Source: Piliocolobus tephrosceles (Eukaryota; Chordata; Mammalia; Primates; Cercopithecidae). From it: a stretch of DNA of 64,000 nucleotides. Made by a program: the position numbers and the translations under genes. Every line of letters starts with the position of its first letter. Positions within the stretch are counted from its first letter, which is position 1. The DNA is taken from the NCBI RefSeq assembly GCF_002776525.5, contig NC_045443.1, positions 37,782,567-37,846,566 of the forward strand. Direction: 5' to 3'. Below, one piece after another: positions 11,926 to 25,006 of the stretch. The notes beneath the pieces are model-generated. The model worked only from the letters and a program-made list of their open reading frames with translations. It was not told the DNA's origin and did no database searches.

Positions 11926-12812
11926 CCTTCGTTTTAAAATAAGAACTAGGTATCGTACTTCAGATGTTTTTAGGTTTCTCGTATAAAAATCCACATTAAG
12001 AGTACTGATACAAATTTCCTCTGTTGTTGCAATAAAATTTTTACTTCTTAGGTCCCATAAAAGTATATTTCAGGTTGCTTCATCAAGTGAGTGTCTGATG
12101 CTTTCGAACAGCCCTGTTTGATATTTTTAGCAAACAACATCTCTAAAGCTCTTCAGCTAAAAGAGTGTCATTTAGAGGCAAAAGTTTGCAGGATTTATAC
12201 AGCAAGATTTATTTTGGAAACCTATGTGCAGCTTGCCAAATCTATATTTTCATTCATGAGTGCACCTTTGGACAACAGTCAAAAATAGACCATAAAGTTA
12301 GACCCCACATAAAAAAGAAATTAGGCTTTAACTTGTACATGTATTACAACTTTCTCTGGCATTTCTGATGTATTATAAATATTTTGGCAATGCTTCTGGC
12401 TTTTAGGAACACTTTCCTGCTACCTGGGTGAACAAAACATGTTTGCCACTGAAATTGCCAAAATAGAAAATGCAATTAGGATTATATCTTATCTACTATA
12501 TATTTGTTTACATCTTATATATTACATTAAATGACGTTTCTTCACTCAAATCTGAGTTTAAAAGCAAACAAAAGAAAAATAAAATGACTTTACTATCTAA
12601 ACTTTTTATTTTGGCCTGGTTCTCAACTCTAACATATGCTGTAGAGAATTTTAAAATGTTTTGGAAAAACAGTTGCTGAAACTAAAGCAAGTAATAAGAA
12701 AACTCTGTAAATCATTTTCTCCTCAAAAGAAGTTTGTGTTGTTTACATTATTACATTAGAAGCTTATTTATTTTACCTTATGTGGAGTTGTATTTAGGTG
12801 AAAACACCATGT

Positions 12813-12817
<5 letters not shown>

Positions 12818-12849
<32 letters not shown>
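12818..12849 (+). repeat. (TG)n microsatellite
   Basis: Pure tg repeat of about 16 units. Confidence 0.93.
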
Positions 12850-12851
<2 letters not shown>

Positions 12852-14270
12852 CTTTCCACTTTATTTCTAAGGCAAAAATACAGTTACAGAATGGAGAGAG
12901 ATATTAGTTAGAGGTCATCTTTATTGATATACTCTGTTAAGGTTTTTATTGCTTAGCCTAATGACTTGGTTACCAGGTTTTTTCTTAAGAAGGCTATTTG
13001 GTTGATTTCTAAACCATTTTTAAACTCTTGGATAAGTTAAGGTAACATGGTCGAACAAATAAATAAGCCTGATGGAAGCTATCAATATACGTTTTAGTTT
13101 GGATAATATTGTAGTATTTTAAAGTTCTATAATAGTTGCCTAAAGGTCTTTTTATGGAAAATACTCTTGAGTATTTTATTCCCAGCTGGTTTACATTAGC
13201 AGAGTTAATATCCAGAGTATCCCACTGTTCACTATCCAGACAAAATTAGTTCTGAAGCATTTACTTGGAGATGATGGTCCAGGCAAATTACTATTCTTTT
13301 TTGTAAGAATTATAGAATAGATAAACATTTTCTTTCTTTAAGATAGAAGTGTTCTAATGGTCCTTTTATTGGCAAATCATGTGTTAGTTACATCTTTTCT
13401 CCTTACCATTTTTTCACAGTAACTATATGAAATCTCTGCATTTATGTTCAAATTTGAAAATATAATTTTAAATGTAGAATTAATCCTATAGGTTATCTAG
13501 AAAGTTCCTACGCCTTCATTTAACAACTTGGACTCTGAGAGAAAGAGTTCCTCCCCTGTATGACCCATCTACATGGTGGCAAACGATAATCTTGGGACCC
13601 CAGCCCAGCCTTCTCATTGTACTAGACTTTCTCCAGAAAGTATGGATAAATAAAAGCTATAGTTAATTTCTAAAACTCACTATACCAGAAAGATTTATCA
13701 AGTCTATTCTGGAGCTGGTAGGACAAATTATTTTACTAATTTTTACTAAATAGTAAAAGTTATTGATTTCAGTTTCTGCTCTTTGCTCTTTCTGTTCCCA
13801 CTATCTAGCATATGCTAATAAAAAATATATAATTTTTAAAACATTATAGGAAAAAATAAAGCTAAAGACATGCATTATAAACAGATATAATCTCTAATTC
13901 TTGGATTATTTAGGGTTCTATTTGTATGACTAGCTCAGGGACATTGGATATTAATAAGGGCCACAGGACAGTATGTTGCCATGTGTAAAGTTTCTGGAAC
14001 TCTTGGTGGTAAATCAGATTTTAGGCTTCTGTGGTATCTGGCATAAATGTTCACGTTGCGTTCAAGAATTTTTACATTCAACATTTTCTTAAATAAGCAA
14101 ATAGGGGTTTATGTTTGAAATTATTATTAAGGTAAGCCAGGCCAAAATAAATTAAAAAGGACTTTTAAATTAAGCAATTTAATTACCATGTAGTTAGGAA
14201 GAATAGACATAAAGATTCTATGTAATATACACACCAAGTTAAACAGGCATGTAAGTATACACACCTCATC

Positions 14271-14294
14271 ACACCACACACACACACACACACA
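14271..14294 (+). repeat. (CA)n microsatellite
   Basis: caccacacacaca-type run of about 11 ca units. Confidence 0.9.
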
Positions 14295-15289
14295 TGGGAA
14301 GAGATCCAGAAAAGAGACACACGTATAAAGGCAGAAAGATCTGGGTCCAAATCATCACAGTCAAAATCAAAGAGAATGGTTGAGGTAGTTTTTCATGTAT
14401 TTGGGGCAGAAAAACACACATTTACCTCAGATATTTGGATAATTGCCTCTGCTTTCCACTTGCTTTGGCCAACGAAGTCTTGCCACAGAGACAGACTAAA
14501 GATTCCTTCTCATTAGCCTTGCAGAACTGAGACAGGAAAATGGTCCTTGCTGCCCGCACTGGCTGGAACAATGACAACTGGGCGCCATTCTGAGCCATCC
14601 TGACCCCACTCCGCACTAACCACAGCAATACTTCCATTGATAGCAAAACTTGCCCAGAAATTAAGCCTTCCCCTTCCCGCTGAGAATCAACAAATTCAGA
14701 TCAAGGAAATACGATTGGGCTGGTTCTCCATAACTGCTAAAATACTGAGCTGAAATGCATATTTGGTTGTAATACACAGAATTTAGAAAAGTTAAAGTTA
14801 GAACTTAGTGGTTATTTAAACAAAAACTCTAGTAAAAATGACAGCTTTCCCAATTACTTCTGGAATTTTAAAGTACATCAATAATTTGAAATTGTATTTC
14901 TCAATGCAAGTTCAGCGTAAATTGATGTACACTCAATTTTTTTCAAATATGTCCACAAAATATGTAATTTATTCAGAATGAGTCACATTATTTTAAATTT
15001 TAAGAAAGGTCTTGAAAATTATCTATATTAATACTTCATCTTACACATTCAAAACTTAAAATATGAAGGTTAGAAGAAACTATGTCATGCGCTAATATAA
15101 ATTTAGATTTTTCTTTCCCTCCTCACTAGAGTACAGTGAGAAAAGCTCCCGTGGAGGATTTCTTCTTTTCTGCAATTAATTACTCCCAGGTCTCTTATAA
15201 TCAAACTGGTCAACTTTTGGCAAACTGGAATTTCTTTTTTGCTGCACATTTAGTGTGTATCCACGGTTCCCTGAAAAAATAAACGGCCA

Positions 15290-15385
15290 TGGGAGGAGGC
15301 TGAGGCAGAATTGCTTGAACCCAGGAGAGCTAAGATCATGCCACTGCACTCCAGCCTAGGCAGTGGAGTGAGACTTCATCTCAAA
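15290..15385 (+). mobile_element. Alu right-monomer fragment
   Basis: The sequence gggaggaggctgaggcagaattgcttgaacccagg ... gccactgcactccagcc ... gagtgagacttcatctcaaa is the 3' part of an Alu ending in an (ATC)n run that abuts the next Alu. Confidence 0.85.
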
Positions 15386-15403
15386 TCATCATCATCATCA
15401 TCA
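15386..15403 (+). repeat. (ATC)n tail between two Alus
   Basis: Six atc units follow the first Alu's tail and directly precede the start of a second Alu. This is a typical tail-derived microsatellite. Confidence 0.85.
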
Positions 15404-15730
15404 GCCTGGTGCAATGGCTCATGCCTGTAATCCCAGCACTTTGGGAGGCCAAGGCAGTTGGATCATGAGGTCAGGAGCTCGAGACCAACCTGGCCAATAT
15501 GGTGAAACCCCGTCTCTATTAAAAATAAAAAAAATATTATTGTGTGTGGTGGCACATGCCTGTAGTCCCCCCTGCTTGGGAGGCTGAGGCAGGAGAATCA
15601 CTTGAACCCAGGAGGTAGGGGCTGCAGTAAGCCGAGATCGTGCCACTGCACTTTAGCCTGGGCGACAGAGACTCCGTTTCAAACAAACAAACAAACAAAC
15701 AAACAAACAAAAAAAAAAAAAAAAAAAAAA
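15404..15730 (+). mobile_element. AluS/Y-like full-length Alu with (CAAA)n and A tail
   Basis: Begins gcctggtgcaatggctcatgcc, continues through both monomers (gagaccaacctggccaatatgg; gtgccactgcactttagcc) and ends with a (caaa)n run plus about 22 A. It is inserted directly at the tail of the fragment at 15290-15385. Confidence 0.9.
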
Positions 15731-16029
15731 CCTTTTACCACTCAGTTTGATTCCAGGGAGACAGTAGGAAAGCTTTAGAGAATTTAGCAGGCCATTGGAG
15801 CTTTTAGACACTGCATCCACTTCAGTGCTCCATATTGATTCATACATCCATGTGTATTTACCAGACAATTATGCCAAATTAGGCTACAATTATGCCAATA
15901 ATGTCAAAGTTCAAGAGCAATACAGATGATCAGTGATACCTAAAAGTCTCGATGAATATGAATGAATGGCAATTAGTTCATATTTTGAACGTAATTGTGG
16001 TTTATGTTGGTAAAATACTGTATTTTTCC

Positions 16030-16215
16030 AACTCAAATCTTTAGACTGTGTAAAGGTATATATAAAATGATGAATATAAAATAAAAATATATGATTATAT
16101 AATGTATAATATATGACATAATATAGCTACATAGCATGTTATAATAAAAGATGTGTTATATGTCATATAACATGTATTGATTATATCATAAAAGGATATA
16201 TAACATTTATTAAAT
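16030..16215. repeat. AT-rich low-complexity tract
   Basis: About 185 bases of tata/aatata/gatata words with local self-complementarity (for example tgttatatgtcatataaca). No element family was recognised. Confidence 0.65.
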
Positions 16216-16224
16216 ACATTGTTT

Positions 16225-16395
16225 ACCAGATTTAATTTTAAAGGACAGGTATCATTACTGTACTATATTCGTTTTACACATGAGAAAATTGAATCTAATG
16301 AGGCTAAGTTAATCATTCAAGGTCATAAAGCTACTAAGTGGAAGAACAAGTTTTGAATGCAGACAGTCTAATTTCAGGTATAACACCCAGCTCAT
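16225..16395 (+). mobile_element. MIR element
   Basis: Ordered MIR phrases: ttttacacatgagaaaattgaa, ttaatcattcaaggtcataaagctactaagtgg, tttgaatgcagacagtctaatttcag. Strongly diverged, as expected of an ancient SINE. Confidence 0.7.
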
Positions 16396-16399
16396 GGCT

Positions 16400-18890
16400 G
16401 TAGCACACTATAACTAAACATTAACTCAAATATATTCAATGTGATAAAATAATCAATGTGGAAAAGCTAAACTGCAGGCCTTTTACTTTCTTGGCAACAA
16501 ATGTTTATTCTATAGAAAGTGATGCTGATCTTGCTATTTTATTTTTGCTCATGTTATACTTATGGCTGGCCTATTACAAGGGAAACTCTAGTTAATTTTT
16601 TTCAACTAGTCAACTTTATACAGTTATAATTACAGTGGCAAAATCAGTAAATGAATTGTACTGGATGGCTTGAAAGCTTGATTTTATAATGTGTTCTTTG
16701 GCCTAAAAATAGGTAAATGAAATTTTGGTGTGTGTTTTCCTGCTTTTTTAAAATAACATATAATTCATACAGTTAAAAATAGTTCATTCAGAGTATTTAA
16801 ATATCTGAGATTATAATGTCTACACCTATAGGACTTTCCTATAAATTTTACCGTGTTGTCCTACAAAATTGCTATGAGGTGGTAGTACAAGGACTGATAT
16901 TTCCATTTCATAGGCAAAGGAAGCTTAAAAAATATATATATATGTATGTATTTTCAGCTATCAGTTATAAAGCCAGAATGTGGCCAGATACTAGTGTTCC
17001 AAATTCAACTACATGAACATGCTTTTCCCTTCTTGATGTTTAACTTTCCCAAAGACAGAAGTCAGATCATATAATTTTGTATTGTGCATCTCTATCATTG
17101 TTGGTACATGGTTTAATTTGTCAAATTAATTAGATCGTTCCCTCAACACTCTGAGTTACTGATAATTCCAAGTTAAGTTAGAGAGTAGAGTAACATTTTA
17201 GCTTGTTTAAAATTAGAATTTCATTAATAGCTTCCCTTTTCAGCTCATTTTACTAAATAAGACAAAAACACCTTAGCCTCATTGCTGAAAATATAACCAA
17301 GAAAAAACTTAACGACGTAAAATCCCTTTCAAGCAGTTTTATTACCTATGATTTTTGTGCAGTCTGCCATTTCCAGTCTCATTACTATGCAATGCTTTCT
17401 TGATGGAGCCTTTTGCAGGCTTGCTTCCCACCCAGTTTCTGGAAATTTAATTTGGTCACAAAAGTTTGGGCACCTACACAAATTAGAATGAAGGAAACTC
17501 AGAGAAAGCTTTTACCCTCTAAACTCATGATCAGTTTATGAAGCTACAGAGAGATTTTAGTGCTTTTGAATTCCTACAATAGCTTCTGCAACTGTAATTG
17601 TCACTATTGGGATTAAATGAAACATACACAGAGAGAGAAAGAAGTATTTAAGTATTCTGCAACTGACGCTGAGCTAGGATACCCCATTAGATCACAGCAG
17701 CAGGGAGTAGTTCTCAGTCTTTTCTCTGCCAGAGCGCTTTTCCATCATCACGTTTAACTGTACACAACACTCTCATAATTAATTGCAGATTCTGACATAA
17801 ATCCAAAAAACCTTTTTACCCTAAAAAGCACAACACTATTTTAATTGTTATTTGCCTAATGCCAGTTAACAGTGATGATCACCGTGTGGACATGGGAAGA
17901 CATAAGGGAGTGGCTGAGGTTCATGTGCATTTCCCAGGGCACCCCTGAAGAGCCAACACCTTCGCTTGAAAGTGTATTGGGATGCAAGTGAGTGAGAGTT
18001 GGCATGCTACAGGGATAACTTTGAATCCACTTTATACTTTGGGAAAAAAAATGCAGAAACTTCTGAATTCTCAATATTATTAGTAGCAAATTACTTGTGA
18101 TACGCCAGAGTGTAGCAATCCCTTGTGTAATTATTCCCAGAATGGTCTAAGGTCCATCACACTGAAGAACCCACTTCTGAGCGTCTGCTCCCTGCACTCT
18201 TAGTGATGCTCAACAATGAGAGCTTGACCCCACCCCTCCTTCACACATTCCTGAGAATTTCTCCAGAAAAAAGGAACTGTTACTGATAGAAACATGTCAG
18301 ATCCCGCTGATGTGTAGGGTCTAAGCAACTTGGAAGACCACTATTTGATATCTTCCTACATTGTCTGGTAGATACAGTGACTAATTCAAGGAAATGGCAA
18401 CCCTCTCTGGAGGAGTTTAGGGAGGCTCCCTTGGTGACTGTTCATAGCCCCCACTTTTCAGACTTAAAATCTCAAATCACAGAGAAGCAAACTGGTAAAA
18501 TAGCAAAAACTACCCAAACTGCGCTTAAAAGAAAAAAAAATAAAAGACTATAGCTAAAATTAGCATTTTCAGTTCTCATCAAAAGGATTTAAAATTTCAT
18601 ATGCTTAAAATGTCAAATGAGTCTTATGACCTTTTTTACTATTTACAGTAAGGACTGAATTTACAACAAGCAGTCAGCACAGGCAAGTTTTCCTAGATGT
18701 GCTTTCTTCTATTTAAACAGCTATCTCCAGGGGGCAGTAGTAGCTATGAAATGGTATAATTCTAATAATAACTATCCTTAGTAACGCGTAGGGGAATGAG
18801 GTAGGTGATCACTCTGTTAATTACATGGTTTTCTATAAAAATAATGCTGTATCATTATACACATTATACACATACTGTTGTTAAATGATT
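16400..18890. other. Intronic sequence, no gene seen
   Basis: No recognised repeat. Open frames at 16816-17016 (+) and 17856-18089 (-) have no supporting signals. Contains several short conserved-looking mixed-composition patches (17400-17460, 18120-18260) that I cannot assign. Confidence 0.5.
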
Positions 18891-18894
18891 TGCA

Positions 18895-19050
18895 TGGTGT
18901 GATAGAAAAGCTGTGGCCCTTGGTAAACCAATTAGATATCCACTTTGCCTACCTAACCTGTGGTCTTAGGCTAGTTGATTAATCACTGTCAGCCTCAAAT
19001 TCCATATTTATGAAAGAGAATATGAATAGTTACAGTCCATACATTGTTCA
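18895..19050 (-). mobile_element. MIR element, minus orientation
   Basis: The order tggtcttaggctagttgattaatcactgtcagcctcaaattccatatttatgaaa corresponds to the MIR phrase 'gaccttgggcaagttacttaacctctc...ctcagtttcctcatctgtaaa' with many changes. Confidence 0.55.
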
Positions 19051-19059
19051 TGGCAACTT

Positions 19060-22000
19060 TTTATAAATATTTTGCTTTACTTCCTTCCCTTTACTATGAA
19101 TGTATATATCGACATGAGAAATAAATAAAATATAACTCAAGACAGTTCTCACAAAACACAGCCTCAACCATTAACTTTTTTGAACATTGCTTCAATCTAT
19201 CCTCATTACTTTTTTTCTTAGAAGTCTTCAAGGCATAAGCATATGTTTTAGTAGATAGACTTACACTATGTGGAATGAAATTTACAAAGCATCCATGAGA
19301 TTTGTTTCATTTGTTTTTTGAGGAGAGACATCAGTTACAACACTTGGTCTTTAGAAAGTCAGTCACTGTGTATGAGGGAAAGGTTTTAATTGGGCCACAG
19401 CTTGTGGCATCAGTCTTCTCCCTTTGGTCCCCTTTCCTCAGCGTGTAGGGGAAGATACCTTTCTGTGTTCATTCTTTCAACTTATCCATCAAGGAAATAT
19501 GGCAAATCCCCCAAGTACATGGCTTGCTGCCCCTAATTGGGCATCCACACTCTCCCTTCAGCCTTGATCTTTCCTCTTGCAGGTAAAAACAGAAAAGGTG
19601 GAGAGAAAAACATGGTGGATTCCTTTCTCCCCGTCTGTGCAAGCCTGCCTCCAACCTGGTGATCGTTGACACTCACCATTTCTGTGCAAGACTTTGGTTT
19701 TTTTTTTTTTTTTTTTTTAACATATTATACTAGATTTGACTAACTCAGTCTTGTAGATTCTGCAGTTCCCCCTACCCCGAACCTAGTTCTTAGAGTATGT
19801 TTCCCCTTTTGAAATATTTAAACATACTTTGAGCATAAACATTTTTTAAAATATAACTATAATGCTTCACTAATACCTTAAAAACGCCTAGTGAACTAAC
19901 TCAGTACATTATATAATGGCCAAGTGAAAGTTTTGTGTTTTCATGTCCTGTTTTTCTTTGAAATTATATAGCTCAGAAATTAGCTCATTATCTGAAAAAT
20001 TTATGAAGAACTGATGAATTATATAATACAGGAGTATTGCCATTGAATGTACTGTTTGATTTATTCAAGCAGGTAATGAACAATGTTGTCAAACTCTCTA
20101 ATGAGTCATCATAATTAGGACATAAGCTAAAAGGGGTGTTACTCTGGCAGTCTTGTTTTCTTAATCCTAGTGCCATACATATTCTTTGGCATTAAAGAAT
20201 GAAAAGCATCAGTAAAAAACTGAAGTCCTACCATGGCTTTGTAGGGTTTTTGGAACAATTCCTGGAATTGGAAAGTGAAAATGGATAGCACGTGGAAGAA
20301 ACCCTCATCTGAGTAGCAAGATTTTAGTAAAGACGACTAAGCCATTAACAGCATGCATTCATATTTAATTTTATTGATTCCTGCCATCAGCTTTTGTAGA
20401 TCTTTTCTTTTTGGTGGAATGTTCTGATTTTTATTGGAAGGACTTGAGTAGAAGTGGATGATTAAAATTGAGGAGTATATAATTCTTTCTGGGACTGCTT
20501 AAATGTTGTTGTGTGAAAATGCCTTCACTTTCCCCCTTTGGTGAAAGAGATGTGCTTGAAATTCTTATTACTTCACAATAAATAATTTTGATTTTCTTAG
20601 GTTTGTATTTAGGTATGAATTTCTCATTTACTTCATCTAGCAATTCTCTCTGTGGTCAGAAGAACTCTGAAGAAACTTTGAGGGAAATGAATATAATGCT
20701 TAAATTATTATATGTGTATATATATATAGTTTAACTTTAAAAATAATTTATTAGTCATCATAAAGAAATAAATGTCTCTGACTCAAGATGTTACTTATTT
20801 CTTTCTTTTATATTTTCTAGTCTCAATTACTGTTCCAAATGGAGCTATCTTAGAATTTAGACTAGAGATCCGGATTGTCATTTTTGTAAGATGTTTAAAA
20901 TCAATTTGAGAATTTTCATGTGTCTGTAAACAGCACCATGGAGACATGTATGAATCATATTAAGGGCATCTTTCTATGTAGTCCATACTGAAATTATACA
21001 ACTGAGATCAGATAGGAATATTGTTTTCTAAAGAAATAATAAAAATGTGAAAAGAAATCATAGGACAGATGTGACTTATACCAGAAAATGAAGGACAACC
21101 TTAAACTATATCAGTATCAAGTAGAAGAATTATATAGATTCATTTATCTTCCTTTAGTCTTGTTCTTATTTCTAACTGGGATCTAAATTTACCTTTATCA
21201 ATATCAGAGGTTAAGAAAGTTACCATACTCCTATTAAATGGTAGAGATATTTAATAATATTCAGCTTCATCTTAGTACAACTTCAAACATCAACATGATC
21301 ACACAACATTGATTTGCATTTTAAAATAGGATATTAGAGCCATTGTCTTAGATAATTTTCAAGGCAAGAACAGGCCTGCAATAAATAATGAGGCTTTGAC
21401 ATTCCTTAGTAAAGAAGATGTCTCCTGCCCTCATATGACTGCCACTCAGCGATTTCAATTTTATGATTACTTGATTTAAAAAGGGAGGATAAATGGTTCT
21501 GAAAAGTTTTTTGTTTCCTTAACATTTCAAACTTTTCATTGAAATTTGTCATTTTGGTAAAAATAAACAGTGAACCACAGAATATTTGTACATGGTGCTT
21601 TGCTTTTAATTACTTACTAGGGAATTACCAGTGGAAAAAGGAATGTCACCAGTGTTTTTCCTACTTACACCAGTTCTACGGCATGAATATTTACATTAAA
21701 TGTATGTGCTATATGTATTCCCCAAATAATCAGTAGTTTTGGGGGATTTATTTCCCACTATAGTTGTTTAAAAAGCCAGTGTTTAAGAGGGAGAGAGCCG
21801 GTTAGGGCTACTAAGTAGTGGCACCAACTCAAATGATACGTGGGGTGTAGTCACAGCTACTTTACATCCTGTTTAGAAATTGAGACACGAGGATCTTAAT
21901 TCCTAGTTTTCTATCCAATTTGATTTATAAAAAAAATCTTGATTATTGAGAAAATATGGTCAGCTTATAATATGTGAATGGTCATTTGGAAAATTTATAT

Positions 22001-22335
22001 ATTGTTTTCTCACTATCTTTCCTCAAATGTCTAAATTCTTCTTCATCGAATGTTACTACATTTTTAAAGCAGAAATGACAGACTGATAAACAACTGTATT
22101 TCTCCTCCTTTTTTAAAATTAGTTTACATATGAATGAGAACTAATACAAATCAAATCTATATTTTGTTCATACATTTTTCTAAAAACATTAGTAAAATCC
22201 AGGAAAGATTACCAAATATCTTTATAGTGATCAATAAAGAGAGGGAATGTATTGAATATGAATTTATAAATGGATAATGTGTTTATCTTTACTTATCTGA
22301 GTTAACACAGAAACAAAGATTTAAAAAGGCACAAT
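19060..22335. other. Intronic sequence, no gene seen
   Basis: Contains a 21-T run at 19698-19718 and short AT microsatellites (about 20710-20728). Minus-strand open frames in 19469-20643 lack splice signals and recognised domains. No repeat family was assigned. Confidence 0.5.
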
Positions 22336-22337
22336 CA

Positions 22338-22489
22338 GCCAGGCATGATGGTACACACCTGTAATCCCAGCACTTTGGGAGACTCAGGTGGGTGGGTCAC
22401 ATAAGTCCAGGAGCTCAAGGCCAGCCTAGGATCATGGTGAAACCTCATCTCTATAAAACAAATAAAATAAAAAATAAAAAATAAAAAAG
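22338..22489 (+). mobile_element. Truncated Alu (left monomer) with (AAAAT)n tail
   Basis: gccaggcatgatggtacacacctgtaatcccagcac ... gctcaaggccagcctaggatcatggtgaaacc ... followed by aaataaaataaaaaataaaa. Only the left arm is present. Confidence 0.88.
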
Positions 22490-22674
22490 CTATGATCAAT
22501 ATATTATAGTTCTTGTCATATTTTCCAAAATACTCACTTTTAGAAAAGTAATTCATATTTTCCCCAAAAAGAAAGGTCAGAAACAGAAACCTAATAACAT
22601 TTTTGAATGTGATACTGACAATGCTGTTTTAAAAATATTGCTTTTTGGATAGTTGTTGAAAATTTGGTCTCATG

Positions 22675-22835
22675 GCAAATTAATTGGGTTCAAATTCTAA
22701 CTTGGACATTTACTTGCTGGGTGAACATGGCCATTTTATTTAACCTATTCCTGTCTGTTTCCTCACCTGTAAAATAGGAAAAATAAGAGCACTTACATCA
22801 CAAGGTTATTGGTAAGAACTATAAAAGATTTGGCG
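22675..22835 (-). mobile_element. MIR element, minus orientation
   Basis: gggttcaaattctaacttggacatttacttgctgggtgaacatgg ... cctgtctgtttcctcacctgtaaaataggaaaaataagagcacttacatcacaaggttattgg follows the minus-strand MIR consensus order closely. Confidence 0.78.
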
Positions 22836-22839
22836 GTGA

Positions 22840-24510
22840 CTTTGATATAACTACTCAGAAAAAAGCATAATTTTTAGTAAAATATACAATATAAATTTCC
22901 CCTTTTTGAATCACTAATAATTTTATACCATGTACATTTTATATTGTTAGCAGTTCAAGTTCAAAGGGAACAATAGTGTAGACTCGTTGTCATCCAGGTA
23001 ATTACTTGGAAGTCTTTTGCAGACAGGCACATTTAAGCTGTATAATCTGAATTTGAAAATGGACGTTATCTCATTTGGAGCGTGTTATACCAGAAAACCC
23101 TGTCTCTGATCCCATCTCTATAATCTGTCACTGATTAGCTATGCCTCTCTGACAACAGCTCTTCTAGTCTTGGGTATCCTTTTGCGAAATGGATTATTTA
23201 AATATATATATTGGTTTCAGTGGACTCTTAAATGTATGTGATCTACCTTAAATATTGAAATGTTTCTATTATTTGTCTGTAGCATATAATTTAATTGTAA
23301 AAATGTTGAAAACATAAAGAAATTTAGAGAAAGAGAGTAGGGATGTGGCAAATGAGACTCTGCATTGAACCATGAATGACAGGAGATCATTCAGACCATT
23401 TCCCCAGTCCTTTACTAGGTAAAAAAGTGACAGAAATAAGTCTCAGTAGTTGTTTGTAGACTTGTTTTTTAGCCAATTTTGAAGAACCCCCAAGGTAAGA
23501 AACATAACACTAACAAGGACTTTGATAGATCATTATTTTTGTTTGGTCCATAGGTGAAATTTTATGGAACATTCTCAGTCATCATTCTCTAAGAGGGATT
23601 TTTAAAGTAAGATTGAAAGAATATAATGGGTGCAAAACAAGAATAGTAAGAGAGGGGGTCAAGCATATAGGAAAGAAAGAATAGTCCATAGAGGCAGCCC
23701 CCATCTGAAGTACAGAAAGGTAGCCCAAAGAAGCGTAGCAATTTGAACACTATGATTTTGAATGGGAAAATAAGGAGCAAACAAATCAACACTGAAGTTT
23801 GTCCTGCCAACTGCAGTGATAGAGGAATTCAATCAGCTGGATAGGCTGAGCACAATTAGTGGTATCCACTCTTGATGACATCCTGTCAGCATTTGGAAGA
23901 ATTCGGAAACAGAAACAGCAGAAGTAGTAGGGATATGATATATGAGTGTAATAAAATGTATTTCAAAAACTCTAGAGCACGGGGTAGGGAGAGGTGGTGA
24001 CAAGAGAGGAGTGAAGATAAAACTATATTCATAAAAGCATAAAACAAAAAGCATGCTTTAAATAACTTTTTATTCCCTCCTCCATATTGTTCTTTTTCTC
24101 CTCTTTCGCCTCTTTCTAACTCCCTGATATTAATGTTAGTGAGAAAAATGGATAAAAAGACTTTGCCAGGTCTAGTCAGAAATATATTTCCGTTCTTCCC
24201 CTCACCACTTCAGATCTTTAATAATTACAGTCAAAGAAAAAAAAAAATAGAAGACTAATTTGTCATCTAATGTATCTAGGCATTTAAAATCAGATCCGAT
24301 TCCAATGGTCTTTTTCAACTGACCAATTTCTCTCTTTTATGTTAACTTTGGGGTAAATAGTTCTTAGAATTGTTAGCTATCTGACTGAGAACAGCCTAAG
24401 AAACTGGAAGGAGATATCAGTAGAGTAATAGTGAAATAAACTGCATGCATCAGGCCATTTGCTTACATTTTCCCTGGCTTCCTTGAAGGATTTATTGAGG
24501 GTACATGGTA
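22840..24510. other. Intronic sequence, no gene seen
   Basis: No recognised repeats. Two minus-strand frames (23589-23810, 23833-24054) are open by chance as far as I can tell: neither is bounded by splice sites or shows a domain. Confidence 0.5.
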
Positions 24511-24576
24511 ATGGAAAAGAAAAAAAAAGAAAAAAGGGAAGGGAAGGGAAGGGAAGGCAGGGAAGGGAAGGCGGGG

Positions 24577-24611
<35 letters not shown>
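24511..24611 (+). repeat. Purine tract: A-rich, (GGGAA)n, then 34 consecutive G
   Basis: Polypurine run that moves from aaaag units to gggaa/ggcag units and ends in an uninterrupted run of 34 G (24578-24611). The opposite strand produces proline-rich open frames, which are artefacts of composition. The tract has obvious G-quadruplex and triplex potential. The exact G count may be a sequencing or assembly estimate. Confidence 0.9.
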
Positions 24612-24612
<1 letters not shown>

Positions 24613-25006
24613 TGGAAGGGAGAAACAAACTAACTCAGGGTTAGAATTATGCATGGTTCGGTTTTTTTCTTTGACAAAAGAATCAGAAGAGTGGTCAGTT
24701 CCTAAATGCCTTCCTTTGTGCTGAGAACCAAGTAGCTTTGTCATTTTATTTTCTATCTCAACACTTTTCTGTCCATTCTAAACAAAAAAATAAGCAAGTA
24801 ACATCAGCCTACATGATGCTTGAAAACCTTACTGCTGAGAGACACTGCAGGGCTGGCCCTGGGTTGAAGTCAGACTGTCCACGTTTGTCTCCATGCTCTA
24901 TTTTTGCCACAGACTCATTCCTAAATACACAGAGTGTCTTCACATTCTCAAATTTTCCTCACCTACGTCAAAATTACTGGAAAACATTTTACTTTCTATG
25001 TTGTCC

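Larger units (their letters stand above)
11592..15285. other. Intronic sequence with small duplications and CA/TG tracts, no gene seen
   Basis: Apart from the listed direct duplication (11800-11925) and dinucleotide tracts, I recognise no repeats. A more GC-rich patch at about 14440-14690 with a 74-codon minus-strand frame lacks splice context and was not assigned. Confidence 0.5.

Noticed and set aside
14422..14690. More GC-rich patch with a 74-codon minus-strand frame, possible exon
   Set aside because: No AG/GT boundaries consistent with coding phase and no recognisable homology. It could be an unrecognised repeat.
24377..24744. Proline-rich and glycine-rich open frames over the G tract
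   Set aside because: Composition artefacts of a 34-G run and GGGAA repeats. The reading frames open only because the tract lacks stop triplets.
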